Source of the DNA: Streptomyces sp. NRRL WC-3626
Lineage (GTDB): Bacteria > Actinomycetota > Actinomycetes > Streptomycetales > Streptomycetaceae
Assembly: GCF_000718785.1 (NCBI RefSeq)
Contig: NZ_JOCA01000006.1
Span: forward strand, 511,275-575,274
Length of the DNA stretch: 64,000 bases
Direction: 5' to 3'
The notes beneath the pieces are model-generated. The model did not search any database, was not told the origin of the DNA, and saw only the letters and a list, made by a program, of their open reading frames with translations. The first letter of the stretch is position 1. The number at the start of each line of letters is the position of its first letter. The translations under genes and the position numbers were made by a program. Of the stretch, positions 50,211-57,906 are shown piece after piece.

Positions 50211-51731
50211 TCAGGTCCGGGGAGTCGCTTCGCGTACCGCTCTGTTCAGCAGGGCGACGCCCTCGGTGATGCGGGCCGTGGTCAGGGCGGCGTAGCCGAC
50301 CAGGAACGTCGGTTCGGGCGGGGGACCGAGGACGAAGTAGCCGGACGCGGGGTATATCCGTACCCCGTGTGCGGCCGCCCGGTCCACGATCTCCCGCTCC
50401 GGCACCCCGCGCGCGCCCGTGAAGGTGACCAGGACGTGCAGCCCCGCCGCCTCCCCGGAGACCCGGACCTCGGCGCCGAAGTGCTCGTACAGCGCCTCCA
50501 GGAGCCGCATTCTGCGCTGCCGGTACAGCCGCGACATCCGGCTGATGTGCCGGGCGTACGCGCCCGTCGCGATGAAGTCGGCCAGTGCCTCCTGGGACAC
50601 GGCCGGACTGAGCCGGTCGGTGATCCACTTGATGCCGAGGAACGGCCGCACGAGGTGCGGCGGCAGCACCGCGTACCCGATGCGCAGCGCGGGGAAGAGC
50701 GTCTTGCTGAAGCTGCCGACGTAGACGACCGTGCCGTGGTGCCGTTCCGCGGCGAGCGCGGGCAGCCGCTCGGCGGTGAAGGTGAACTCGTTGTGGTAGT
50801 CGTCCTCCAGGACCGTCGCCCCGCGTTCGTACGCCCAGGCGATCAGGGCCCGGCGCCGCCGCTTCGACATGATGAACCCGGTGGGGAACTGGTGCGACGG
50901 CGTCACGTACACCAGCCTCACCCGCTCCGGATCGTGCCCGTGCGCCCGCACCGCGGCGTCGATGTCCGCGACCCGCAGCCCCTCCTCGTCGACCGGAACG
51001 GGCACGACGGCGGCGTCGGAACACCCGAAGACCTGCCGCAGCACGGTGTGGCTGGGGTCCTCGATGACCACCACGTCACCCGGCCGGACCAGTGACCGCA
51101 CCAGGATGTCCAGCGCCTGGGTGGCGCCGCCGGTCACCATGATGTTCTCCGGCGCGGCGTCCACGGCCCGGCTCTGCCGCACCAGCGCGGCGATCTGCGC
51201 CCGCAGCGCCGCCGAGCCCTCCGCCGGTCCGTAGCCGAGCGTGGCCGCGTCGGCCCGCCCGTACGCCTCGTGCAGCGACTGGCGCCACCGGGCGACCGGG
51301 AACGCGGCGAGCGCGGGGGTGCCGTGCCGGAAGTCCAGCACGTTGCCGGGGTGGCGGAGGACGGGCGGCGGCTCCCACGGCTGCCAGAGCGGATCGCCCC
51401 CGTCGGTGGGCCGGGGCGGGGAGGGCACCGTCTGCACGGTCCCGGACCGGCCCGTACCGCTCGGCACGGGTCCCGCGGGGAGCTCCGCGACCCGGGTGCC
51501 CGAGCCCCGCCGGGCCGTCACGACGCCCCGGGCACGCAGCAGTTCGTACGCCCGGATGATCACCGTACGGGAGACGCCCAGCTGCGCCGCGAGTTCGCGC
51601 GAGGCGGGCAGCGCGTCGCCGGGGCGCAGCCGCCCCGCGTGCACCAGGGCGGTGACCTGGTCGCACACCTGCTGCTGCAGCGTGGCACCGCCCTCCCGGT
51701 CGAGAGAGATGAGCAACTCGGTCGATCCCAT
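50211..51731 (-). CDS. MocR/PdxR-type regulator (GntR-aminotransferase fusion), second copy
   Basis: A 506-residue protein. GntR winged helix (GDALPASRELAAQLGVSRTVIIRAYELLRARGVV) and an aminotransferase-like domain with VLEDDYHNEFTF and the PLP lysine in VGSFSKTLFPALRIGYA. It resembles the first MocR protein of the block (33737-35131) in layout but is clearly diverged. It closes the block on the right in convergent orientation. An insertion sequence lies immediately upstream of its start, so its native promoter may be displaced. The start has only a weak AGG site. Confidence 0.88.
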   Translation of the reverse strand: MGSTELLISLDREGGATLQQQVCDQVTALVHAGRLRPGDALPASRELAAQLGVSRTVIIRAYELLRARGVVTARRGSGTRVAELPAGPVPSGTGRSGTVQTVPSPPRPTDGGDPLWQPWEPPPVLRHPGNVLDFRHGTPALAAFPVARWRQSLHEAYGRADAATLGYGPAEGSAALRAQIAALVRQSRAVDAAPENIMVTGGATQALDILVRSLVRPGDVVVIEDPSHTVLRQVFGCSDAAVVPVPVDEEGLRVADIDAAVRAHGHDPERVRLVYVTPSHQFPTGFIMSKRRRRALIAWAYERGATVLEDDYHNEFTFTAERLPALAAERHHGTVVYVGSFSKTLFPALRIGYAVLPPHLVRPFLGIKWITDRLSPAVSQEALADFIATGAYARHISRMSRLYRQRRMRLLEALYEHFGAEVRVSGEAAGLHVLVTFTGARGVPEREIVDRAAAHGVRIYPASGYFVLGPPPEPTFLVGYAALTTARITEGVALLNRAVREATPRT

Positions 51732-51881
51732 CAGGACCTAGCCAGGGGACGCCCCGCTTCAGCGAGGTGGGGAATGGCTTCTGAGCCCTGCTCTGACCTC
51801 AACTGTGTGTGCGGATCTGCACTGTGCACCTGTGCTCACCTCTCTGCCGCACTAGACCTACGGCGTGTGTATAGTGATCGC

Positions 51882-52310
51882 GTGGCCGTGACCAGGAAGG
51901 TTCGCCGATTCTCCGGCGGCGTGTACGACCTCGGGCTCCACATCGTGTGGTGCCCGAAGTACCGCCGTCCGGTCCTCGGTGGCCGGGTCGCGGAGCGGCT
52001 GGACGAACTGATCCGGCAGAAGGCTGACGAACGCGGGTGGGAGATCATCGCCCTTGAGGTGATGCCCGACCACGTGCACCTGTTCGTGAAGCACGACCCG
52101 AAATCATCAGCCTCGTACGTGGCGAACCAGTTCAAGGGCTCCACGTCCCGCGTGCTGCGCGAGGAGTTCCCGCACCTGAAGTCACGGATGCCCACCCTGT
52201 GGTCGTCGTCGTACTTCGCGGCCTCGGTCGGCGCCGTCTCGGCGGCCACCGTCGAGAAGTACATCAACACCCAGTGGGAACGCCCGGGGAAGAAGGGGGA
52301 CGTCTCGTGA
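51882..52310 (+). CDS. tnpA: IS200-type single-strand transposase TnpA (Y1 HUH)
   Basis: About 142 residues. HUH metal motif in VMPDHVHLFV; catalytic Tyr in the helix VEKYINTQ; N-terminal FSGGVYDLGLHIVWCPKYRRPVL is characteristic. It cuts and rejoins single-stranded DNA at the hairpin ends. Several GTG codons precede the family start; the one at 51882 is chosen. The frame is complete, so the element could still be mobile. Confidence 0.87.
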   Translation: MAVTRKVRRFSGGVYDLGLHIVWCPKYRRPVLGGRVAERLDELIRQKADERGWEIIALEVMPDHVHLFVKHDPKSSASYVANQFKGSTSRVLREEFPHLKSRMPTLWSSSYFAASVGAVSAATVEKYINTQWERPGKKGDVS

Positions 52311-53515
52311 TCCGCGCGTACAAGTTCCTCCTGCGCCCCACCGCCCGTCAGGCGGTCACGCTCAGCGAGATGCTGCGGGACCACTGCTCCCTGTACAACG
52401 GTGCGTTGCAGGAACGCCGGGGCGCCTACCGGCACACCTCGAAGACCAGCGTCCGCTACGGCGACCAGTCCGCGCAGCTCAAGGACATCCGCGCCTTCGA
52501 CCCCGAACATCAGGGCCGCTGGTCGTTCTCCTCTCAGCAGGCCACGCTGCGCCGCCTCGACAAGGCGTTCCAGGCGTTCTTCCGCCGCGTCAAGGCCGGG
52601 CAGACGCCGGGCTACCCACGGTTCAAAGGCGTCGGCCACTTCGACACCGTCACCTTCCCCAAGGACGGCGACGGCTGCCGCTGGGACTCCACCCCCCACG
52701 CCCCCCGGACCCGCGTCCGCCTCCAAGGCGTCGGGCACATCCGCGTGCACCAGCACCGGCCCGTACAAGGGCGCGTCAAGACGATCAGCGTCAAGCACGA
52801 AGGCAGCCGCTGGTACGTCGTCCTCTCCTGCGACAACGTGCCCGCTGAGGAGCTGCCGCCCACCGGAGGAAACGTCGGTATCGACATGGGCGTTGCCCAC
52901 TTCCTGACCACCTCGGACGGCGAACACGTCGCCAACCCGCGCTTCCTCCAGGCGATGGCCGACGAGCTGGCCGAAGCGCAGCGGCACCTCGCGACGTTTC
53001 CGAAACGGACCCGGCAGCGCACCAAGAAGCATCGCGCCGCCGTCCGGAAGGTCGCCAAGCTGCACGGCAAGATCCGCCGTCAGCGCGCCGACTTCCACCA
53101 CAAGACCGCCCGCGCGCTCGTAGTCGACCACGACGTGATCGCGCACGAGCGGCTCAACACGGCGGGCATGACCAAGAGCCCCACCCCCAAGGCCGACCCC
53201 GCCCGGCCCGGCAGCTTCCTGCCGAACGGCGCTGCCGCGAAGGCCGGACTCAACCGCAGCATCCTCGACGCGGGTTGGGCGCAGTTCCTCGGAATCCTGG
53301 CGAACAAGGCTGAGAGTGCCGGTCGCCTGACGGTTCCGGTGGACGCGCGCAACACCTCCTGCACGTGCCCCGACTGCGGGCACGTCGCGAAGGAGAACCG
53401 CGCCACCCAGTCGAAGTTCGCATGCGTCACGTGCGGTTTCACCGCGAACGCTGACCACGTCGGCGCGACGAATGTCCTCAACAGGGCCGGGCTGGCCCTC
53501 TGCGCGGCGGCTTAG
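52307..53515 (+). CDS. tnpB: TnpB, RNA-guided nuclease of IS605 family
   Basis: 402 residues from a GTG overlapping the tnpA stop. RuvC-type residues appear intact: D193 in GIDMGVAHF, E281 in IAHERLNTAGM and D383 in NADHVGATN. The zinc finger CTCPDCGHV...CVTCGF sits between the last two. TnpB proteins cut DNA guided by a right-end RNA (omega RNA) made from the 3' end of the gene and the element end. No frameshift or missing domain is seen. Confidence 0.9.
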   Translation: MIRAYKFLLRPTARQAVTLSEMLRDHCSLYNGALQERRGAYRHTSKTSVRYGDQSAQLKDIRAFDPEHQGRWSFSSQQATLRRLDKAFQAFFRRVKAGQTPGYPRFKGVGHFDTVTFPKDGDGCRWDSTPHAPRTRVRLQGVGHIRVHQHRPVQGRVKTISVKHEGSRWYVVLSCDNVPAEELPPTGGNVGIDMGVAHFLTTSDGEHVANPRFLQAMADELAEAQRHLATFPKRTRQRTKKHRAAVRKVAKLHGKIRRQRADFHHKTARALVVDHDVIAHERLNTAGMTKSPTPKADPARPGSFLPNGAAAKAGLNRSILDAGWAQFLGILANKAESAGRLTVPVDARNTSCTCPDCGHVAKENRATQSKFACVTCGFTANADHVGATNVLNRAGLALCAAA

Positions 53516-53531
53516 CCACCGACGCAGGAAG

Positions 53532-53551
53532 CCCGCGCGTTTACGCGTGGG
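53532..53551 (+). repeat. right-end hairpin of the IS element
   Basis: cccgcgcgt-tt-acgcgtggg: nine pairs with one G-T wobble. It lies just after the tnpB stop, where the omega RNA scaffold and the TnpA recognition hairpin are expected. Confidence 0.7.
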
Positions 53552-53587
53552 TGGAGTCACACGTCCCCCCTCGGTGATGCGCCGGGG

Positions 53588-54409
53588 TCAGCCGCGCAGC
53601 TCCGCCAGCACCGCGTCCGTGAACGGCGGCCACGCCTCGGTCGCCCACGGCCCGAAGGCCCGGTCGGCCAGGGCCACACAGGCCGCGCCCGCGTCCGGGT
53701 CGATCCACAGGAACGTGCCCGACTGGCCGAAGTGGCCGAACGTACGGGAGGAGGACGAAGTGCCCGTCCAGTGCGGGGACTTGGAGTCGCGGATCTCGAA
53801 GCCGAGGCCCCAGTCGTTGGGGCTCTGGTGGCCGTAGCCCGGCAGGACGCCCTTCGTGCCCGGGTACTGCACGGTCATCGCGGCGGCGACCGTGCGGGGG
53901 TCGAGCAGGCGCGGGGCCTGGACCTCGGCGGCGAACCGCAGCAGGTCGTCCACCGTCGACACCGCGTCCTTCGCCGGGGAGCCGTCGAGGGAGGTCCCGG
54001 TCATGCCGAGGGGCTCCAGCACCGCCTGCCGCAGATACTCGGCGAACGGGATCTCCGTCGCCTTGGCGACATGGTCGCCGAGCTGCTCGAAGCCCGCGTT
54101 CGAGTACAGCCGGCGCTCACCCGGCGCCGAGGTCACCCTGTGCTCGTCGAAGGCGAGCCCCGAGGTGTGCGCGAGGAGGTGCCGTACGGTCGAGCCGTCC
54201 GGGCCCGCCGGTTCGTCCAGCTCGATCGCGCCCTCCTCGTACGCCACCAGCACCGCGTACGCGGCCAGCGGCTTGGTGACCGAGGCCAGCGGGAAGCGGT
54301 GGCCGGCGGGGCCGTGGGTGTCGACGACGGTGCCGTCCGCCCGTACCGCACCCGCCGCGGCGGTGGGAACCGGCCAGTTCTCGATCAACGCGAGGCTCTT
54401 GAGCGACAT
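53588..54409 (-). CDS. serine hydrolase, beta-lactamase/DD-peptidase (class C) family
   Basis: A 273-residue protein. SxxK in LASVTKPLAAYAV (nucleophile Ser), YxN in RRLYSNAGFEQLG, and HFGQSGTFLW in place of the KTG box. It lacks a signal peptide, so it is likely a cytoplasmic esterase-like member (EstB type) rather than a lactamase. First gene after the IS element; its 3' end lies about 25 bp from the element boundary. Confidence 0.88.
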   Translation of the reverse strand: MSLKSLALIENWPVPTAAAGAVRADGTVVDTHGPAGHRFPLASVTKPLAAYAVLVAYEEGAIELDEPAGPDGSTVRHLLAHTSGLAFDEHRVTSAPGERRLYSNAGFEQLGDHVAKATEIPFAEYLRQAVLEPLGMTGTSLDGSPAKDAVSTVDDLLRFAAEVQAPRLLDPRTVAAAMTVQYPGTKGVLPGYGHQSPNDWGLGFEIRDSKSPHWTGTSSSSRTFGHFGQSGTFLWIDPDAGAACVALADRAFGPWATEAWPPFTDAVLAELRG

Positions 54410-54517
54410 GCCGTCGAGCCTAAGCGCTCAGCGGGCCGGTTCCGGCAAGGGGTCCGGCCCGGGAGTGAGGCCCGGCGCCGCGTACAGCGGCTTCTGCCCA
54501 TTTCTCACCCGGGTCGC

Positions 54518-54548
54518 TTGCTTGGAGCGCACTCAAGGGTTTTAGCGT
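54518..54548 (+). promoter_or_regulatory. MerR-type promoter with 19-bp spacer
   Basis: TTGCTT (54518-54523) and TAGCGT (54543-54548) are separated by 19 bp, and the dyad CTTGGAGCGCACTCAAG (54521-54537) fills the spacer. This over-long spacer with a dyad is the classic arrangement of MerR-controlled promoters. The ATG of the merR gene is 7 nt after the -10, so the transcript is probably leaderless. Confidence 0.72.
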
Positions 54549-54554
54549 GGGGGT

Positions 54555-55028
54555 ATGACGGTGACGGAGACGGAGACCACGGCGGAGGGCGGCGCGGACA
54601 GCTGCGCCGGGCCCCGGCAGGGAAATCGACGGCCGGACGGCGCGGACAAGTACACGATCAGCGAGGTCGTCGCCCTCACCGGGCTGACGGCGCACACCCT
54701 GCGCTGGTACGAGCGCATCGGACTGATGCCGCACATCGACCGGTCCCACACCGGGCAGCGGCGCTACAGCAACCGGGATCTCGACTGGCTCGACCTCGTG
54801 GGCAAGCTCCGCCTGACCGGGATGCCGGTCGCGGACATGGTGCGGTACGCGGAACTCGTCCGGTCGGGCGATGACACGTACACCGAGCGTTTCGAACTGC
54901 TCCGGCAGACCCGGGAGGACGTACTGACCCGCATCGCCGAACTCCAGGGCACGCTCGCCGTGCTCGACCGCAAGCTCGGCTTCTACGCGGACGCCGGGCG
55001 CGCCCTGGCCTCGGAGAGGACGGGCTGA
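54555..55028 (+). CDS. MerR family transcriptional regulator
   Basis: A 157-residue protein. After a 30-residue variable N-terminus comes the MerR winged helix (YTISEVVALTGLTAHTLRWYERIGLMPHIDRSHTGQRRYSNRDLDWL), then a dimerisation coil (RQTREDVLTRIAELQGTLAVLDRKLGFYADA). There are no metal-binding Cys. It resembles the NmlR/YfmP-like regulators that respond to aldehydes or electrophiles, and probably controls itself through the dyad at its own promoter. Confidence 0.88.
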   Translation: MTVTETETTAEGGADSCAGPRQGNRRPDGADKYTISEVVALTGLTAHTLRWYERIGLMPHIDRSHTGQRRYSNRDLDWLDLVGKLRLTGMPVADMVRYAELVRSGDDTYTERFELLRQTREDVLTRIAELQGTLAVLDRKLGFYADAGRALASERTG

Positions 55029-55070
55029 AGGGGCGCGGGGAACCGCGCGATCAGCCACGGACGGCCCGAG
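55029..55070. repeat. short dispersed Streptomyces intergenic repeat
   Basis: The sequence right after the merR stop (aggggcgcggggaaccgcgcg then atcagccacgga) is one I recognise as frequently repeated between Streptomyces genes. It contains a small gcgcgg/ccgcgc stem and may act as terminator. Confidence 0.5.
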
Positions 55071-55098
55071 GCCGGGACACCACCGCCGTCGGCGGACG

Positions 55099-55944
55099 CT
55101 AAAGCTCCGAGAGCAGCTGCGCCTTCTTCGAGGAGAACTCCTCGTCGGTCACCAGGCCCGCCTGGTGCAACTCCCCGAGGTGGCGGATCCGGTCCGCGAT
55201 GTCGGCCGGGTCACGCCGCGCCCGCGCCGTCGGCACCACCACCGGCGCACAGCTCCGCACCGCGGCCAGCACCGCCGCCGCGAACGGCAGCGACTCGTGC
55301 ACGGGCCCGTACCCCAGCCCGAACACCACCGCCGCCGGATCCTGGTCGGGCTGTCCCGCCGTGACCCCCGCGTCCCGCCGCAGCAGCCGCAGATGCCCCT
55401 CGAACACCTCCGGCGACCGCCACTCCACGCCGCTCAACTCGCCCACCGGGAAACGCTGGTCGCCGGCCTTCCACTTCGCCGACGACGCACCCGTCCAGAA
55501 CCACCGGAACGACACCGCCGTACCGTCGAAACTCGCCTTCCCGTCGTACGCCTTGAACTGCAGCGGTACCTCGGGAGCCGTCACCAGATGGCGTTCGGCG
55601 GGCCCGGACTCGGTGAGCAGAGTGCGCAGTTCGTCGGCGTAGTACTCGGCGAGCGTCTCGCGCTCGGCGGGCAGCACCAGCCGGTAGGGGTCGGTGCTCT
55701 CCTTCAACTGCCCGGCGGCCGCCTCCATCAGCGGATCCGCACCGGGCCGCAGCTCGATGCGCAGCGCCACCGTGCCGCGCTTCCCCGGTGTGAGGGTCAC
55801 CCCCTCGATCGCGTCCAGGGGTATCCGCCGCTCCCCGAGGGCCTGGAACAGCTTGGGTGTTCGAATCCCACGTTCGTAGCGGATGCGCACGGAGTCGGAC
55901 CCGAACTCCCAGGCGGCATGAAATCCGGCCAGTACGTCACCCAT
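55099..55944 (-). CDS. DUF4429 protein with C-terminal SHOCT motif
   Basis: About 281 residues from MGDVLAGFHAAWEF (upstream ATGs at 55953 and 55992 are possible, without better ribosome sites). Two DUF4429-like strand-rich repeats, each with the pattern of a PH-like lipid- or protein-binding fold (RIRYERGIRTPKLFQALGERRIPLDAIEGVTLTPGKRG and the later VSFRWFWTGASSAKWKAGDQRFPV). It ends with a SHOCT helix (IRHLGELHQAGLVTDEEFSSKKAQLLSEL), a short module found at protein ends. The function is unknown. Confidence 0.85.
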   Translation of the reverse strand: MGDVLAGFHAAWEFGSDSVRIRYERGIRTPKLFQALGERRIPLDAIEGVTLTPGKRGTVALRIELRPGADPLMEAAAGQLKESTDPYRLVLPAERETLAEYYADELRTLLTESGPAERHLVTAPEVPLQFKAYDGKASFDGTAVSFRWFWTGASSAKWKAGDQRFPVGELSGVEWRSPEVFEGHLRLLRRDAGVTAGQPDQDPAAVVFGLGYGPVHESLPFAAAVLAAVRSCAPVVVPTARARRDPADIADRIRHLGELHQAGLVTDEEFSSKKAQLLSEL

Positions 55945-56010
55945 GCGGCTCATCGTATGCGGCACGAGCTTCTCCGTCCCTTCTCCACGCATACCGCAGT
56001 ATCTCCGCCT

Positions 56011-57228
56011 CTACGCGCGTCCGGTAGTGGTCGTACCGGACAAACCCGCCCGGCAGACGTCGTCCTCTCCCGCACAGGACACCGCGCGGTATGCGCCAAC
56101 ACCGATCTCGGCGAAGTTCCGCAGGCTGTCCGTGCCCGGTTCGAAGTACCCGGCGTGCCCCTTCGCCTCCCGTGCCGACAGCACCCGCGCACCGAATCCC
56201 GCCGCCACCGGGTCGGCCCCGTGGCCCAGTCCGCCGAGTTCCAGGTACGGCACGTCCTGGATCCAGTCGTCGGCGTCCCGCATCGCCCACACCCGGGCGG
56301 TGGTGCGCAGTTGGGCGGCGTTCTCGGCCCGCATGCCGGGGCTGCCGGCCACCGCGATGTCGGCCACCCGCTCCGGCAGCGTGTGCGCGGCGATCCCGCA
56401 CACCACGGAGCCGTAGCTGTGGCAGAACAGCGACACCGGCGCGACGCCGGGCAGTCCCCGCACCAGCGCGTCCAGCCGCTCGGCGCCGTCCTCGGCGCGC
56501 ATCGCCGTGGCCGCGTCCATGCCGAGGCCGCTGGGCGCGGTGTAGTCGGCCCAGGCGATCACGGCCGTACGGGTCGAGGGCGCCGCGTCCCGCTCGGCGG
56601 CGTACAGGGACTTCGCCATGCCGACGGGGGCCGAGTACGTGCGCCGGGTGCGCTGGAAGGTGAGCAGGTCGGTGTCGACGCCGGGGACGACGACCGAGAT
56701 CCGCTCGGCCCTGCCCAGATCGCCGAAGACCTCGGCGACCCGGCCGGGGCCCGCGGGGTTGAAGGCGAGGATGTGCCGGCCCGGCTCCATCAGCGCCGCG
56801 AGGCGGGTCATCCGCAGGCCCGCCTGCCGCTGGCCCGAGGGCGTGAGACGGCGGTCGTGCCGGCGGGCGACTTCGATCTTGTGCGCCTGTTCCAGCGCGA
56901 TGCGGTTGGCGCGGTAGCGCAGTCGGACCGGGGCGCCGTTCATATTGCCGACCGCGAGCGGATAGCGGCGGGCGAGGCTCGTGCGCTGTCCGTCGGTGAG
57001 CGTGGCGAAGAACCGGGCGAGCCGGGTCGGCGACGACTGCGGGTTCGGCAGCCGGTGGCCGGCTATCCGGCCGTGCTCCCAGGCGGTGAGCGATGCCTGT
57101 AGCGGAGCGGGGTGGCGCTGGTGGCGCAGCGCCGTCCACCCGGTCGTCGCCAGCATCACGAAGACGACGGCGAGCGCGAGCAACGCGCGCCAGACGTTCA
57201 ATTGCGGGGAAGTGTCGAAGGAAGTCAC
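56011..57228 (-). CDS. DUF1023-type alpha/beta hydrolase, membrane-anchored
   Basis: A 405-residue protein with one N-terminal membrane segment (about 12-32), then a DUF1023 alpha/beta hydrolase domain: the nucleophile elbow LFCHSYGSVVCG (Ser), VVVPGVDTDL as oxyanion strand, the acid in MRDADDWIQDV, and His in KGHAGYFEPGT. It should be an extracytoplasmic esterase or lipase-like enzyme. GTG start without a strong site. Divergent from the small DUF4190 gene. Confidence 0.87.
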   Translation of the reverse strand: MTSFDTSPQLNVWRALLALAVVFVMLATTGWTALRHQRHPAPLQASLTAWEHGRIAGHRLPNPQSSPTRLARFFATLTDGQRTSLARRYPLAVGNMNGAPVRLRYRANRIALEQAHKIEVARRHDRRLTPSGQRQAGLRMTRLAALMEPGRHILAFNPAGPGRVAEVFGDLGRAERISVVVPGVDTDLLTFQRTRRTYSAPVGMAKSLYAAERDAAPSTRTAVIAWADYTAPSGLGMDAATAMRAEDGAERLDALVRGLPGVAPVSLFCHSYGSVVCGIAAHTLPERVADIAVAGSPGMRAENAAQLRTTARVWAMRDADDWIQDVPYLELGGLGHGADPVAAGFGARVLSAREAKGHAGYFEPGTDSLRNFAEIGVGAYRAVSCAGEDDVCRAGLSGTTTTGRA

Positions 57229-57393
57229 TGGGAGGACACACTAGGAGAACGAGAGGGTCTCGCGTGAACCAAGTGACCGGTATCACGTTTCGTCGCGCCC
57301 GCGCCGTGCGCGACCGCCACCGCCGTACGGCGTGAATTCCCCGCCGATACGGGGGTACCCGCCAAGTCAACCAACCCTTAAAGGGAGTTGAGG

Positions 57394-57696
57394 ATGGCGA
57401 GCTTCGGACACGGTACGCGCAGGCACCCCCGCACACGTGGCCGGACGTGGTCACGGTCCGGGCCGGATCGCGCGACCCTCGGAATCATCGGAGTCATCTG
57501 CGCGGTCGCCGGTTTCTTCGTGCTGGGGATCATCCTCGGCCCGGTGGCGATCGTCTGCGGCTGGCTGGCCATGGGCCGCAGCTGGGCGGGCTCCCGCTCG
57601 GTACCGGCCCTGGTCGCCCTGGTCCTGGGTGCCATCGACACGCTCCTGGCCCTCCTCTGGCTGGCCGGAGCGACAGCGGGCTACGGCATGCTCTGA
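57394..57696 (+). CDS. small DUF4190-like membrane protein
   Basis: 100 residues from ATG with AAGGGAG upstream. A basic N-terminus is followed by two hydrophobic segments (about 30-55 and 70-95) separated by GWLAMGRSWAGSRS, the DUF4190 layout (GIIGVICAVAGFFVLGIILGPVAIVCGWLAMG). Possibly a membrane-stress or adaptor protein; the function is not known. Confidence 0.78.
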   Translation: MASFGHGTRRHPRTRGRTWSRSGPDRATLGIIGVICAVAGFFVLGIILGPVAIVCGWLAMGRSWAGSRSVPALVALVLGAIDTLLALLWLAGATAGYGML

Positions 57697-57703
57697 CGTA
57701 GCA

Positions 57704-57750
57704 CGGCATGGGGGAGCCCCCGGCAAGCTGCCGGGGGCTCCCCCATGCCG
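57704..57750 (+). terminator. 22-bp perfect hairpin after the DUF4190 gene
   Basis: The arms 57704-57725 and 57729-57750 are fully complementary over 22 bp around a 3-nt loop (agc). It is the strongest hairpin in the window. The right arm is followed directly by the dispersed repeat at 57761. Confidence 0.8.
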
Positions 57751-57760
57751 CCCCGCAGCT

Positions 57761-57806
57761 GCGGGCAGTCGTGCCGCTGGGGCGGCACGGGTGGGCGCAG
57801 CGGCAC
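57761..57806. repeat. further copy of the 17.7-18.1 kb dispersed repeat
   Basis: gcgggcagtcgtgccgctgg then ggcggcacgggtgggcgca: same as the reverse complement of the right half of 17661-17754. It lies in the gap between the DUF4190 and aceE genes. It shows that this element is spread on the chromosome and not confined to one gap. Confidence 0.75.
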
Positions 57807-57906
57807 TGCCGCGCCACGCGCCCCCCCCACACCGCACCCCCACGAGCCCCGCACCCCGCACCCCGCAAGCCCCCGCACCCCGCCCCCGGCCAAGCCCGGC
57901 GCGGCG

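Larger units (their letters stand above)
51745..53560 (+). mobile_element. IS200/IS605 family element (tnpA + tnpB)
   Basis: TnpA and TnpB overlap by 4 nt in one strand. Candidate ends are an imperfect left hairpin (51752-51767, core cgct-tc-agcg) and a right-end hairpin (53532-53551) followed by ggtggagtcac. Both ends have the pattern ccc-gc...gc-x-tggg. The exact boundaries are approximate because elements of this family make no target duplication. The left end falls within about 15 bp of the MocR start. Confidence 0.8.

Noticed and set aside
53588..54409. Beta-lactam resistance gene
   Set aside because: It has the SxxK and YxN motifs but no signal peptide and an HxG-type third motif, which fits cytoplasmic esterase-like members better.
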